A stretch of 64,000 nucleotides of DNA, taken from Mycolicibacterium flavescens (GTDB lineage: Bacteria > Actinomycetota > Actinomycetes > Mycobacteriales > Mycobacteriaceae). Under the pieces are notes generated by a model. That model was not told the DNA's origin and ran no database searches. It saw nothing but the letters and a program-made list of their open reading frames with translations. Shown here piece by piece: positions 1 through 8,322 of this stretch (its first letter is position 1; every line of letters begins with the position of its first letter). The DNA is taken from the NCBI RefSeq assembly GCF_001722335.1, contig NZ_MIHA01000006.1, positions 236,613-300,612 on the forward strand. Direction: 5' to 3'. Made by a program: the position numbers and the translations under genes.

Positions 1-55
1 ATCCGGTCCGCGGTGTGCGGGTCTGGGCGACCATTGTCCTCCTCGGTGGAAAGCC

Positions 56-85
56 TTGACGGCGCGCAAAACTCAAGCATACAGT
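56..85 (+). promoter_or_regulatory. Possible promoter of the first gene
   Basis: TTGACG (56-61), an 18-nt spacer and TACAGT (80-85) form a housekeeping-type promoter. The -10 ends 5 nt before an ATG at 91, which suggests a leaderless transcript and favours that start. Confidence 0.45.
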
Positions 86-90
86 TATGT

Positions 91-570
91 ATGTTTGGAC
101 AACATGATTCAGTCACTCGCGAGCGGGTGCGGCAGATAGAGCCGCCTCCTGACCTGGCGGCGGTGAGCACGCTCGGGCGTGTCGACTATGCCGACGCCTT
201 CGAGGTGGACATCGCCCAGCCACGCGACCGAAGAGCCGAAGAATGGCTGCGGGCGATGCTGGAGGGCGCACCGCTGAGCACCCGGGCGCGGCTGCTCATG
301 TCGTGGTCGACGCTCGGACTCAAGCTGCGGCTGCCCGGAGCGGACCGTTCGATCCTCGGATGGGAGATCCGGGTCAGCGACGACGATTTCGTGCTGCTCG
401 GCGCGCACTCGCGGCTGGGAATGCCCGGGGAGTTGCTGCTGCGTCGCGGCGACGGCGGGTTGCTGTTCGCCACGCTGGTACGTCACGACAACGCGATGGT
501 CCGCCGGATGTGGGCGGCCGTCGAGGCGGCACACGTGACGACGGTGCGCGCGCTGCTCGCCGGTCTGTGA
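91..570 (+). CDS. DUF2867-like conserved protein
   Basis: A 159-aa soluble protein with no signal peptide or membrane segment. The core pattern (YADAF near the N-terminus, then SILGWEI, a GMPGELLLRR stretch and an FATLVRHDN stretch) resembles mycobacterial DUF2867-type proteins, whose biochemical role is unknown. The start at 91 follows a promoter-like TTGACG/TACAGT pair ending 5 nt upstream. An alternative GTG at 127 would begin closer to the conserved core. It stands alone, tail to tail with the proline-rich secreted protein gene at 619-1212. Family assignment is from memory of the pattern. Confidence 0.6.
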   Translation: MFGQHDSVTRERVRQIEPPPDLAAVSTLGRVDYADAFEVDIAQPRDRRAEEWLRAMLEGAPLSTRARLLMSWSTLGLKLRLPGADRSILGWEIRVSDDDFVLLGAHSRLGMPGELLLRRGDGGLLFATLVRHDNAMVRRMWAAVEAAHVTTVRALLAGL

Positions 571-618
571 TTCGGGTGTCGTCGGTGGCGGTGAGCGCCA
601 CCAACTACGCCGAAATCG

Positions 619-1212
619 CTATGGGGCGGGCGGGGCCGGGGCGGGAGCCGGCGGCGGAAGCCACGGCAGCGCGGGGGCCGGCGGCGGAGGCGGTGGTGCA
701 GCTGCCGGATCGACCGGGGCGACCGGGACGTTCGGGCCGGGATTCTGATCCGGGTACGGCGTGTTCATCCCGCGCTGCGCGAGCCCCATGATCAACGCCT
801 CTTTACCGCTGATCTCCTGGTTCTGCACGGCGTGCCAGAGATCCTTGAGGTAACTGACGTTCGGGTTCTCGGTCGACTTGACGCTCGGATCCAGCGTCGT
901 GTTCGGCGGCAGCGCCTCCGGGCTGGCCAGGTGCGATACGCCCTCGGGCGGAGTGGGCAGCGTGGCGTCGGCGGGCGCGGCGGCAGGAGCCGGAGCAGGC
1001 GCGGCAGGCGCGGCAGGCGGCGGAGGACGCAGGAACGCCAGCGGGTCAGGCGCGGGAGCCGGGGCCGCGGCGGCCTCGATCGGGGCGGGCGGCGGCGGTG
1101 CGGGGACCGGGACGACGGGATCGGCCAGCGCCGATGGCATGCCGGCCATCAGTGTCGCGGCGAGACCCACGCTCACCACCGATAGCTTCCGCGCGTCGAT
1201 CACGATCCTCAA
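619..1212 (-). CDS. Secreted Ala/Pro-rich protein
   Basis: A 197-aa protein with an N-terminal signal peptide (hydrophobic stretch about residues 10-30, ending ALA-DP). Two low-complexity Pro/Ala segments (about 32-80 and 165-197) flank a more complex middle of about 80 residues (roughly 85-165), which contains NPNVSYLKDLWHAVQ and GKEALIMGLAQRGM. It is probably exported to the cell wall or medium. It resembles the Ala/Pro-rich secreted proteins common in mycobacteria; I cannot name an ortholog with certainty. Its promoter region (1213-1456) is shared with the divergent CYP125 gene, whose KstR-type box could in principle act on both. Confidence 0.75.
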   Translation of the reverse strand: MRIVIDARKLSVVSVGLAATLMAGMPSALADPVVPVPAPPPPAPIEAAAAPAPAPDPLAFLRPPPPAAPAAPAPAPAAAPADATLPTPPEGVSHLASPEALPPNTTLDPSVKSTENPNVSYLKDLWHAVQNQEISGKEALIMGLAQRGMNTPYPDQNPGPNVPVAPVDPAAAPPPPPPAPALPWLPPPAPAPAPPAP

Positions 1213-1339
1213 CGCTGTCCCCTTTCTGACGAGCGGCCACCCGGTGCTGCCGGTGCGGCGTTACTGATGTCTCGAACAGTCTCGCAAAATTGTTACACCC
1301 GTGCTCGGTGTGACGAAGCGGTCAATAGGAAACCGCCGG

Positions 1340-1353
1340 TCGAACACGTTCCA
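1340..1353. promoter_or_regulatory. KstR-type operator upstream of CYP125
   Basis: TCGAACACGTTCCA matches the published KstR consensus TnnAACnnGTTnnA at every fixed position. It lies 103 bp before the CYP125 start, in the divergent intergenic region. KstR is the TetR-family repressor of mycobacterial cholesterol catabolism, and CYP125 is a known regulon member elsewhere. Confidence 0.75.
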
Positions 1354-1456
1354 CTTCGGTTTCGCGGTGACTTTCCCGAACCCGGCACAACCCCGGTCAG
1401 CTGTGGTGTAGCAATGCGGTGAGGGCACTAGACCACGTCATCAAAGGGGTGCATCG

Positions 1457-2701
1457 ATGCCGACTCCCAATCTTCCGCCCGGATTCGACTTCACCGATCC
1501 CGACATCTACGCCGAACGGCTTCCGGTCGAAGAACTCGCCGAGATGCGCCGGGTCGCGCCGATCTGGTGGAACGCGCAACCGGAGGGTGTCGGCGGCTTC
1601 GACGACGGCGGATTCTGGGTGGTCACCCGGCACAAGGACGTCAAAGAGATCTCGCGGCGCAGCGACGTGTTCTCCAGCCTCAAGAAGACCGCGCTGCCCC
1701 GCTACAAGGACGGCACCGTCGGCGAGCAGATCGAGCGGGGCAAGTACGTCCTGCTCAACCAGGACGCGCCGCACCACACCCATCTACGCAAGATCATCTC
1801 GCGGGCGTTCACCCCGCGCGCGGTGGAACTGCTGCGCGACGAACTGAACCAGCGCGCGCAGGAGATCGCCAAGGCCGCGGCCGCGGAGGGATCCGGCGAC
1901 TTCGTCGAGCAGGTCTCCGCCGAGCTCCCGCTGCAGGCGATCGCCGGTTTGATGGGTGTCCCCCAGGGAGACCGGATGAAGTTGTTCCACTGGTCGAACC
2001 AGATGGTCGGCGACATGGATCCGGAGTTCGCCGGCAACGACGCGATCACCGCCTCGGTCGAGTTGATCACCTACGGCATGCAACTGGCCGCCGAGCGCGC
2101 GCAGGCGCCGGGCGAGGATCTGGTCACCAAGCTCGTGCAGGCCGACGTCGAGGGGCACAAGCTCTCCGACGACGAGTTCGGCTTCTTCGTGATCCTGCTG
2201 GCGGTGGCCGGCAACGAGACCACCCGCAACTCGATCACCCAGGGAATGATGGCGTTCGCCGACCACCCCGACCAGTGGGAACTGTTCAAGAAGGAGCGGC
2301 CGGTGACGGCCGCCGACGAGATCGTCCGGTGGGCCACGCCGGTCACGTCGTTCCAACGCACCGCGCTCGAAGACACCGAACTGTCGGGGGTGAAGATCAA
2401 AGAGGGCGAACGGGTGGTGATGTTCTACCGGTCCGCCAACTTCGACGAAGACGTCTTCGAGGACCCGTACACGTTCAACATTCTGCGCGACCCCAATCCG
2501 CACGTCGGCTTCGGCGGCACCGGGGCGCACTACTGCATCGGCGCGAACCTGGCCCGGATGACCATCGACCTGATGTTCAACGCGATCGCCGACCACATGC
2601 CCGACCTGCGGCCGCTGGCCGAACCCGAGCGGTTGCGCTCAGGCTGGCTCAACGGCATCAAGCACTGGCAGGTCGACTACCTCGGTACTAGTAGTCGATG
2701 A
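1457..2701 (+). CDS. cyp125: Cytochrome P450 CYP125 family, steroid C26/C27 monooxygenase
   Basis: A 414-aa P450. The heme-binding loop GFGGTGAHYCIG places the axial Cys at 360. The I-helix AGNETTR and K-helix EIVR are intact. Long stretches match my memory of M. tuberculosis CYP125A1 (Rv3545c), such as NLPPGFDFTDP and ERLRSGWLNGIKHW. That enzyme oxidises the terminal methyl of the cholesterol/cholestenone side chain, starting its degradation. RBS-like AAAGGGG precedes the ATG. The gene sits away from any visible cholesterol cluster, so it may be an extra paralog, but the upstream KstR-type box supports a sterol role. Its 3' end overlaps the convergent next gene by 14 bp. Confidence 0.92.
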   Translation: MPTPNLPPGFDFTDPDIYAERLPVEELAEMRRVAPIWWNAQPEGVGGFDDGGFWVVTRHKDVKEISRRSDVFSSLKKTALPRYKDGTVGEQIERGKYVLLNQDAPHHTHLRKIISRAFTPRAVELLRDELNQRAQEIAKAAAAEGSGDFVEQVSAELPLQAIAGLMGVPQGDRMKLFHWSNQMVGDMDPEFAGNDAITASVELITYGMQLAAERAQAPGEDLVTKLVQADVEGHKLSDDEFGFFVILLAVAGNETTRNSITQGMMAFADHPDQWELFKKERPVTAADEIVRWATPVTSFQRTALEDTELSGVKIKEGERVVMFYRSANFDEDVFEDPYTFNILRDPNPHVGFGGTGAHYCIGANLARMTIDLMFNAIADHMPDLRPLAEPERLRSGWLNGIKHWQVDYLGTSSR

Positions 2702-2978
2702 TCGAGCGCCAATAGTCCTCGGGGATCTCGCCGTTCGACCGCAACACGATCGCCAGCCCGGTCGCCATCGCGACACCGAGCAGCCCGAGCCACAGCGCGG
2801 ACAGAGCGATGAGCACCCACAGCGCAGCGGTCACCGCCGGCCACGGCGACAGCACTGCCAGCACCGGCGCGAAGAAGAAGCCGGCGCCGATGAACCAGGC
2901 GGACCCGGCCCGGTCGGAGATCAGCACGAAACGCAGCCAGCGCGGAATCGCGGTGTCCGCGGGTAGAACCGTTCCCAT
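2688..2978 (-). CDS. Small membrane protein
   Basis: A 96-aa protein with two hydrophobic segments (about residues 26-45 and 48-80) and charged ends; no recognised domain. The ATG at 2978 has a strong GGAGGAG ribosome site. Its 3' end overlaps CYP125 tail to tail, and it is divergent from the XRE regulator. The function is unknown. Confidence 0.6.
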   Translation of the reverse strand: MGTVLPADTAIPRWLRFVLISDRAGSAWFIGAGFFFAPVLAVLSPWPAVTAALWVLIALSALWLGLLGVAMATGLAIVLRSNGEIPEDYWRSIIDY

Positions 2979-3081
2979 CGCTCCTCCTCGGTCGACACCT
3001 CCACGCTCCCCCGCGCAGGTAAGCGGCGCAATTACCCGACAGGTAGTGGTTCGACGGCGCCGGCTGCGCAAAACTGGCCCC

Positions 3082-3861
3082 ATGACCGTCACCGCCGACG
3101 TACAGCAGCCCGCGTTCGGTGCACTGATGAAGCAGTGGCGACGCCGTCGCCGGCTCAGCCAGCTGGACCTGGCCGTCGCAGCCGACGTCTCCGCGCGGCA
3201 CCTGAGCTTCATCGAAACCGGCCGGTCGGCGCCCAGTCGGGCGATGGTGCTGCGACTCGCCACTGTGCTCGAGATGCCGCCGCGCGAACAGAACCGGTTG
3301 CTGTTGGCCGCCGGGCTGGCACCCGAGTACGCCGAACGCTCACTCGACGATCCGGACATGTCAGCCGTCCGCGACGGCATCGACCGGGTTCTGCACGCCT
3401 ACAACCCGTTTCCCTGCGTCGTGGTCGATCGGCACTGGCGGATCGTGCGGGCCAACGACGGCGCGGGCGTACTGATGGACGGTGTGGCCGCCGAGCTGCT
3501 GGCCGAGCCCAACGCGCTGCGGATCGCGCTGCACCCGGCCGGTCTGGCGCCGCGAATCCGCAACCTCGGCCAGTGGCGGCATCACCTGATCGACCGGCTC
3601 CGCCGCGAGGTGAGCGTCAGCGATTCGGTGGAGCTGTCCGCACTGCTGGACGAAATCGACTCCTACCCAGGCGAATCCGAGAGTACACCCGACCTCGGGG
3701 GCGTCGCGGTTCCGCTCGAGCTCTTCACCCCCGACGGCCGCCTGCTGCGCTTTTTGTCGATGGTGACCACGTTCGGCACCGCGCGTGACCTGACCGCTGC
3801 GGAGCTGTCCATCGAGGCGTTCCTGCCCGCCGATGCGGCGACGGCGGCGGCGTTGGGCTGA
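3082..3861 (+). CDS. XRE-family regulator with MmyB-like ligand domain
   Basis: A 259-aa regulator. An N-terminal helix-turn-helix of XRE type covers about residues 10-70 (RRLSQLDLAVAADVSARHLSFIETGR). The C-terminal half (about 95-250) has the PAS-like MmyB ligand-binding pattern: NPFPCVVVDRHWRIVRAN, then RNLGQWRHHLIDRLRRE. In this family the C-terminal domain is thought to bind a small hydrophobic ligand, and the protein often controls a divergent or adjacent oxidoreductase. Here the divergent gene is the small membrane protein and the downstream gene is AhpD-like. The arms TACC and GGTA (3033-3045) in its promoter could be an operator. Confidence 0.85.
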   Translation: MTVTADVQQPAFGALMKQWRRRRRLSQLDLAVAADVSARHLSFIETGRSAPSRAMVLRLATVLEMPPREQNRLLLAAGLAPEYAERSLDDPDMSAVRDGIDRVLHAYNPFPCVVVDRHWRIVRANDGAGVLMDGVAAELLAEPNALRIALHPAGLAPRIRNLGQWRHHLIDRLRREVSVSDSVELSALLDEIDSYPGESESTPDLGGVAVPLELFTPDGRLLRFLSMVTTFGTARDLTAAELSIEAFLPADAATAAALG

Positions 3862-3940
3862 ACCCGGTGGACCGCAAGACTTTTGCTCTGCCGTTCGCTT
3901 AATGCTTGTCTGCGCGCGGCGCACACAGCATCGTCGCCTC

Positions 3941-4573
3941 ATGACAAGCACAATTGACGCCCCGTCGGACACCAGCGCGAGCCCGATCTCGCGGCTGCGG
4001 GTGCCCGAACTCGACGAGCTGCGCAGCCCCGCGGTACGCGGCTTCTTCGCCAAACAGCAGCGCGACGAAGGCCTGACCTCGAACTGGTTCCGCGCATTGT
4101 CGCTCAACGAAGGCGATCTCGAACGGCTCAACGGCTACCTGCTGCCGCTGCTGGGCGCCGACGGTCGCGGCGGGCTCACCGACCGCGAGCGCGAGGTCAT
4201 CGCCACCGTGGTGTCCGGGGAGAACCGGTGCGCCTACTGCCACACCAACCACGCCAACAAGCTCGGCAAGGTGGCCGGCGACTGGTCGTTCGGACAGCGC
4301 GTCGCCATCGATCACCACCAGGTCGCCGAACTGACCGACCGTGAGCGGGCGCTGGCCGATATCGCCGTTCTGGTCAACAACCACCCGCAGCAGATCCGGG
4401 ACGCCGACATCGACCGGCTGCGCGCCCTGGGCTTCGACGACCACCAGATCCTCGAGGGCATCTCGATCGCCGCGTTCATCGGTGCGACGAACCGCATCGG
4501 CATCGCGTTGTCGGTGCCGCCCAACCCGGAGTACACCGGGATCCCGGCCACTTCGGGCCGGCAGTCCGGCTGA
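3941..4573 (+). CDS. AhpD-like / carboxymuconolactone decarboxylase-family peroxidase-related protein
   Basis: A 210-aa protein of the alkylhydroperoxidase AhpD superfamily. The active-site motif CAYCHTNH near residue 95 supplies the CxxC and following His used by AhpD to reduce peroxides. The flanking helices (TDREREVIATVVSGEN before, ADIAVLVNNHP after) fit the uncharacterised peroxidase-related subfamily. It follows the XRE regulator by 79 bp in the same direction, so the regulator may control it. The natural electron donor and substrate cannot be read from sequence. Confidence 0.85.
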   Translation: MTSTIDAPSDTSASPISRLRVPELDELRSPAVRGFFAKQQRDEGLTSNWFRALSLNEGDLERLNGYLLPLLGADGRGGLTDREREVIATVVSGENRCAYCHTNHANKLGKVAGDWSFGQRVAIDHHQVAELTDRERALADIAVLVNNHPQQIRDADIDRLRALGFDDHQILEGISIAAFIGATNRIGIALSVPPNPEYTGIPATSGRQSG

Positions 4574-4615
4574 AGCAGCTGTGCGCGGTGCGCAACCGCA
4601 ATAGAGTTTGGCGCC

Positions 4616-5035
4616 ATGAACACTCGACTCGTTGCGGCGGCGGCCGTCCTGCTGGTCGTCGGAGCCGCGGGCTGCTCGTCGAAACCCGCGGCACTGGGCG
4701 GCACCACCGCGAAGGTGACGATCAACGGTGAGAGCACCGGCGGCCCGCATCCGGTGCGATGCTCGCAGAGCGGCTGGCTGTGGACAATCGAGACGCCCGA
4801 CGACGAGAAGGGTTTCGTCGCCGACCTCGACACCGGCGACGCGGTGACCGTGCAGGCGGTCACGTTCTCCGACTTCGGCGGGTTCACCGGCAACTTCTGG
4901 CGCGACAACATCGGTGAGGCCGAGGTGACCGGCGCCGGCGGCAAGTTCGTCATCTCCGGATCGGCGGACGGCTCGTTCGTCGACAATCCGAGCAACGCGG
5001 TGACCGCGACGTTCCGGATCGAGGCCAACTGTTGA
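4616..5035 (+). CDS. LpqH-like lipoprotein
   Basis: A 139-aa lipoprotein precursor. A signal peptide ends in the lipobox VGAAGC, with Cys at 20 as the lipidation site. The mature part carries the pattern of the mycobacterial 19-kDa antigen (LpqH) family: a KVTINGE strand, a short VRC segment and a C-terminal TFRIEANC strand. The two Cys after the lipobox could form a disulfide. Members are surface lipoproteins and TLR2 ligands. TAGAGT (4602-4607), 8 nt before the ATG, is a possible -10. The stop overlaps the next start by 4 bp. Confidence 0.85.
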   Translation: MNTRLVAAAAVLLVVGAAGCSSKPAALGGTTAKVTINGESTGGPHPVRCSQSGWLWTIETPDDEKGFVADLDTGDAVTVQAVTFSDFGGFTGNFWRDNIGEAEVTGAGGKFVISGSADGSFVDNPSNAVTATFRIEANC

Positions 5036-5406
5036 CGGTCCAGGCGTTCCGCCGCGCGGTCGAGGCCGGTGACCTCGACACCCTGATGGCGCAGTTCCGC
5101 GACGATGTCGTCTTCCACAGTCCCGTGGTGTTCACCCCGTACCGGGGGCGCGACGCGCTGCGGCCCATCCTGGCGGCGGTGATGGAGGTCTTCGAGGATT
5201 TCCGGTACGTGCGTGAGATCGGTGCACCCGACTCGCCCGATCATGCGCTGGTGTTCCAGGCCCGGGTCGGCGACAAGGACCTCGAGGGCTGCGACTTCCT
5301 CCGGGTCGACGAGTCCGGAGCGATCAGCGAACTCACTGTGATGGTGCGCCCGATGTCGGCGACGCTGACGCTGGCCGACCGGATGAAGGCCCGACTCGCC
5401 GGCTGA
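5032..5406 (+). CDS. SnoaL-like / NTF2-fold protein
   Basis: A 124-aa cone-fold protein of the SnoaL/NTF2 superfamily: AVEAGDLDTLMAQFRDDVVFHSPV, then a YRGRDALRPIL helix and a C-terminal VMVRPMSATLTLADRM strand. Members are small-molecule isomerases, hydrolases or binding proteins, and the substrate is unknown here. The TTG start overlaps the stop of the lipoprotein gene (TTGA), implying translational coupling. No other start gives the full N-terminal helix. Confidence 0.75.
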   Translation: MTVQAFRRAVEAGDLDTLMAQFRDDVVFHSPVVFTPYRGRDALRPILAAVMEVFEDFRYVREIGAPDSPDHALVFQARVGDKDLEGCDFLRVDESGAISELTVMVRPMSATLTLADRMKARLAG

Positions 5407-5415
5407 TAAGGCCAC

Positions 5416-5426
5416 TGGTAAGACCA
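5416..5426. promoter_or_regulatory. FadR/GntR-type operator candidate
   Basis: TGGTAAGACCA is a perfect TGGT-N3-ACCA palindrome of the kind bound by FadR-subfamily GntR regulators. It lies directly upstream of the -35 of the FadR-like gene, suggesting autoregulation. Confidence 0.45.
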
Positions 5427-5427
5427 C

Positions 5428-5456
5428 TTGACCTCTGGCCGTCCGGCTGGCAGGGT
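5428..5456 (+). promoter_or_regulatory. Promoter of the FadR-like gene
   Basis: TTGACC (5428-5433), a 17-nt spacer and CAGGGT (5451-5456) lie 7 nt before the ATG at 5464. This would give a leaderless transcript. The -10 is a poor match. Confidence 0.4.
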
Positions 5457-5463
5457 GAGCTGC

Positions 5464-6186
5464 ATGGCGCTGCAACCCGTGAACCGACGCTCGGTGCCCG
5501 AGGACGTGTTCGACCAGATCATGTCCGAAGTCCTCAGCGGCGCGATGCAGCCCGGCGAAGCGCTGCCCAGCGAGCGCCGGCTGGCCGAGGTGCTCGGCGT
5601 GTCGCGGCCCGCCGTCCGGGAGGCGCTCAAGCGACTGACCGCCGCGGGCCTGGTCGAGGTGCGGCAGGGTGACGCGACGACGGTGCGCGACTTCCGCCGC
5701 CACGCCGGCCTCGATCTGCTGCCGCAATTGCTGTTCCGCTCCGGCGAACTCGACACCTCGGTGGTGCGCTCGATCCTGGAGACCCGCCTGCACAACGGCC
5801 CGAAGGTCGCCGAACTCGCCGCCGAGCGCGGAACCCCCGAGTTGGCACCAGTACTGCACGAGGCGGTGCGGGCCCTGACCGACGAGGACGATCCCGTCGA
5901 AAAGCAGCGCCACGCGCTGACGTTCTGGGATCACGTCGTCGACGGTGCCGATTCGATCGCCTTCCGGCTGATGTACAACACCCTGCGCGCGACCTACGAA
6001 CCCGCCCTCGCCGCGCTGGCGGTGGTGATGGCCGACGAGGTGGGCAGGCCGCAGGCCTACCGCGTGCTGGCCGACGCGATCACCGCCGGTGATCCGACGG
6101 CGGCCCGCCGCGCCGCCGAAGACCTTCTCCAACCCGCCACCGCAACCCTGCTCGACGCCCTGCAGAGTCTGGAGGACGACCGATGA
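5464..6186 (+). CDS. FadR-type GntR regulator (Rv0494-like)
   Basis: A 240-aa GntR-family regulator. The N-terminal winged helix (residues about 10-75) has the family signature [26 protein letters not shown]. The all-helical C-terminal ligand domain includes [19 protein letters not shown]. The sequence closely recalls M. tuberculosis Rv0494, a fatty acid-responsive FadR homolog; the match is from memory. The stop overlaps the ATG of a membrane fatty acid hydroxylase/desaturase-like gene by 4 bp, consistent with control of lipid modification. A TGGT-N3-ACCA palindrome precedes its promoter. Confidence 0.85.
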   Translation: MALQPVNRRSVPEDVFDQIMSEVLSGAMQPGEALPSERRLAEVLGVSRPAVREALKRLTAAGLVEVRQGDATTVRDFRRHAGLDLLPQLLFRSGELDTSVVRSILETRLHNGPKVAELAAERGTPELAPVLHEAVRALTDEDDPVEKQRHALTFWDHVVDGADSIAFRLMYNTLRATYEPALAALAVVMADEVGRPQAYRVLADAITAGDPTAARRAAEDLLQPATATLLDALQSLEDDR

Positions 6187-6848
6187 TCACCGAACCCGCT
6201 GCCCGAAAAATGTTCTCGCTCGGCGATGCCGGCCGCGAATTCCTGCGCCACCCCTCCCCCTGGCTGATCGGCGCGACACTGGTCGCCGCGCTGACGGCCC
6301 GGATTGTCGTGGGCGACTGGCAGATCACCGACGCGATCGTGCCGGTGGCGATGCTCGCGCTGTTCCCGTTCTTCGAGTGGCTCATCCACGTCTTCGTGCT
6401 GCACTGGCGGCCGAAACGGTTGGGCGCGGTCACCATCGATCCGCTGCTCGCCCGCGAACACCGGGCGCATCACCGAGATCCGCGCAGCGTCCCGCTGATC
6501 TTCATCCCGTGGAAGTCGTTGGTGACCTGGGTGCTGCCGCTGACGGTGGTGGTCGGCCTGTTCGCGTTCCCGCGGCTGGGGATGGGCCTGACGTATCTGG
6601 TGTGCATCGGCACGCTGGGCCTGCTCTACGAGTGGACCCACTACCTGATCCACAGCGACTACAAGCCGAAAACCCGTGTCTACCGGGCGATCTGGCGCAA
6701 CCACCGCCATCATCACTTCAAGAACGAGCACTACTGGTTCACCGTGACCAGCAGCGGCACCGCCGACCGAGTGCTCGGCACCTACCCGGATCCGGGGACA
6801 GTGCAGAACTCACCGACCGCGAAAAACCTGCACGCCCAAGCGGTGTGA
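6183..6848 (+). CDS. Membrane fatty acid hydroxylase / sterol desaturase family protein
   Basis: A 221-aa integral membrane di-iron protein. Histidine motifs typical of the family are present: [27 protein letters not shown] and [12 protein letters not shown]. They are separated by hydrophobic segments near residues 25-45, 50-65 and 115-150. The family uses O2 to hydroxylate or desaturate lipids or sterols. It is translationally coupled (ATGA) to the FadR-like regulator, so its substrate is probably an acyl chain. Exact chemistry cannot be told from sequence. Confidence 0.85.
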   Translation: MITEPAARKMFSLGDAGREFLRHPSPWLIGATLVAALTARIVVGDWQITDAIVPVAMLALFPFFEWLIHVFVLHWRPKRLGAVTIDPLLAREHRAHHRDPRSVPLIFIPWKSLVTWVLPLTVVVGLFAFPRLGMGLTYLVCIGTLGLLYEWTHYLIHSDYKPKTRVYRAIWRNHRHHHFKNEHYWFTVTSSGTADRVLGTYPDPGTVQNSPTAKNLHAQAV

Positions 6849-6859
6849 GACGCGGTCGG

Positions 6860-7600
6860 TCAGGACTGGACGATGACCGGGTCGCCGACGCCGACCGTGT
6901 TGTAGTACCAGTCGGCGTTGTCGGGGCTGAGGTTGATGCAGCCGTGACTGACGTTGGCGTAGCCCTGCGAACCCGTCGACCACGGCGCGCCGTGCACGTA
7001 GACCCCGCCCCAGGTGATGCGCACGGCGTCGTACACCGTGAGCTTGTAGCCCTCCGGATCGTCGAGCGGGATGCCGATGGTGCGCGAGTCCATGATCACC
7101 ACGTCCTCTTTCTCGAGGACCCGGAACGTGCCGGTCGGCGTCGGGAACTTGGCCTTACCCATCGACGCGGGCATCTCGCGCGCGACCTCGCCGTCGATGC
7201 TCACGGTGAACGTGTGCGCGTCGATGTCGGCGACGCTGACCACCGACGCTCCGGTCTGGAAGCTGGCCTTGGTGTTGCCCGCCGTCACGCTGATGGTCGA
7301 GTGCGCGGGCCAGAACGTCGTCGGATTCCATTGCAGTTCACGGTCACTGAGCCAGGTCATGGTGCCCTGCGGGAGTACCGGCGCGGAGATCTTCACGCTC
7401 TGCTCGACAGCGGCGCGATCGCGGACCGGGTGATCGAACGTCACCGTGACCGGATGCGCCACCCCCACCGTCTGCCCGGCGGGATCGATGTTGGCTCCGT
7501 CGGCCGGCGATGAGATCCCGGCCGCGCTGGTTGCGGCGGACCCCGCGAGAGCCAGCATCGCGACGCTCACCGTCGCGAGCATGTGTCGAAGCTTCAGCAC
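6860..7600 (-). CDS. L,D-transpeptidase (LdtMt1-like)
   Basis: A 246-aa exported peptidoglycan cross-linking enzyme. A signal peptide (about 1-27) is followed by an Ig-like domain (about 40-115) and a YkuD catalytic domain (about 120-246). The active-site motif VSHGCINLS places the nucleophile Cys at 221, with the upstream VYVHGAPW segment. Length and order match LdtMt1 (Rv0116c, 251 aa), which makes 3-3 cross-links. The GTG start is at 7600; an in-frame ATG seven codons in is possible. It converges on the hydroxylase gene with 11 bp between stops. Confidence 0.9.
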   Translation of the reverse strand: MLKLRHMLATVSVAMLALAGSAATSAAGISSPADGANIDPAGQTVGVAHPVTVTFDHPVRDRAAVEQSVKISAPVLPQGTMTWLSDRELQWNPTTFWPAHSTISVTAGNTKASFQTGASVVSVADIDAHTFTVSIDGEVAREMPASMGKAKFPTPTGTFRVLEKEDVVIMDSRTIGIPLDDPEGYKLTVYDAVRITWGGVYVHGAPWSTGSQGYANVSHGCINLSPDNADWYYNTVGVGDPVIVQS

Positions 7601-7704
7601 ACTTCCATCCTAGGTCGTCAGGCGGGGTTACCCCCGTATCCGCAAGTCGCGCGCCCTACGGCTGTCGTCTTGGATGGTTTATCGAACGCGCTGCTCAGTT
7701 CGTT

Positions 7705-8322
7705 TCACACCGCGTCGATGCGGGCCGGGGTGGCGAGCCGGTTGACGGCCAGCAACAAGTAGCCGACGCCGAGCACCGCGGCTCCGAGCACACCGATGTT
7801 GACCGCGACGGTGCCCACGCCGACCAGGTCGGGGTCCAGGAAGTAGTACGGCGCGCGTCGGCCGAGACGGTTGAGCACGACCAGCGCCACCACCGCGTAC
7901 GCCGCGGGGTACACCAGCCACGCCAGCGGCTGCCACCACTGCACCCGGCCCCCTCCGCGGCCCACCAGCAGCCAGTCGGACAGAGCCAGCACCGGCACGA
8001 CGACGTGCAGCAGGATGTTGGCGACGGTGTAGCCCATGCTGTACTCGGTCAGCAGCAGGTTCCAGATCGCTCCTGCGAGAAGCACATACAGCACCACCGC
8101 GCCGCGTAATCCGACCCGGGCGTCGGCCCGCGGTGAGAGCAGGGTCCACAGGTAGTAGCCGGCCGCCAGCAGGTTCGCCTGGTAAGTGAACGTGATCAAC
8201 CGCCAGGCAACGCCCGACCGCGAGGACACCTCCACGACGGCCAGCGCCAGCACGACCGCGGCGACGATCGCGATCCGCACCACCAGCCGCAAGGTCACCG
8301 ACCCTGCGCCCGGTGCGGTCAC
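7705..8322 (-). CDS. Pr6Pr-family membrane protein
   Basis: A 205-aa polytopic membrane protein with about six hydrophobic segments. It has the Pr6Pr/FAR-17a-like pattern: LITFTYQANLLAAGYYLW near residue 40, HVVVPVLALSDWLL near 105 and a PYYFLDPDLVG loop near 160. In eukaryotic relatives the fold is linked to lipid hydrolysis; the bacterial role is unknown. The GTG start overlaps the stop of the proline-rich gene upstream by 4 bp, so the two are coupled. Confidence 0.8.
   Translation of the reverse strand: MTAPGAGSVTLRLVVRIAIVAAVVLALAVVEVSSRSGVAWRLITFTYQANLLAAGYYLWTLLSPRADARVGLRGAVVLYVLLAGAIWNLLLTEYSMGYTVANILLHVVVPVLALSDWLLVGRGGGRVQWWQPLAWLVYPAAYAVVALVVLNRLGRRAPYYFLDPDLVGVGTVAVNIGVLGAAVLGVGYLLLAVNRLATPARIDAV

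Noticed and set aside
1340..1353. SOS (LexA) box in front of CYP125
   Set aside because: TCGAAC and GTTC are separated by 2 nt, not the 4 nt LexA needs. The spacing fits KstR instead.
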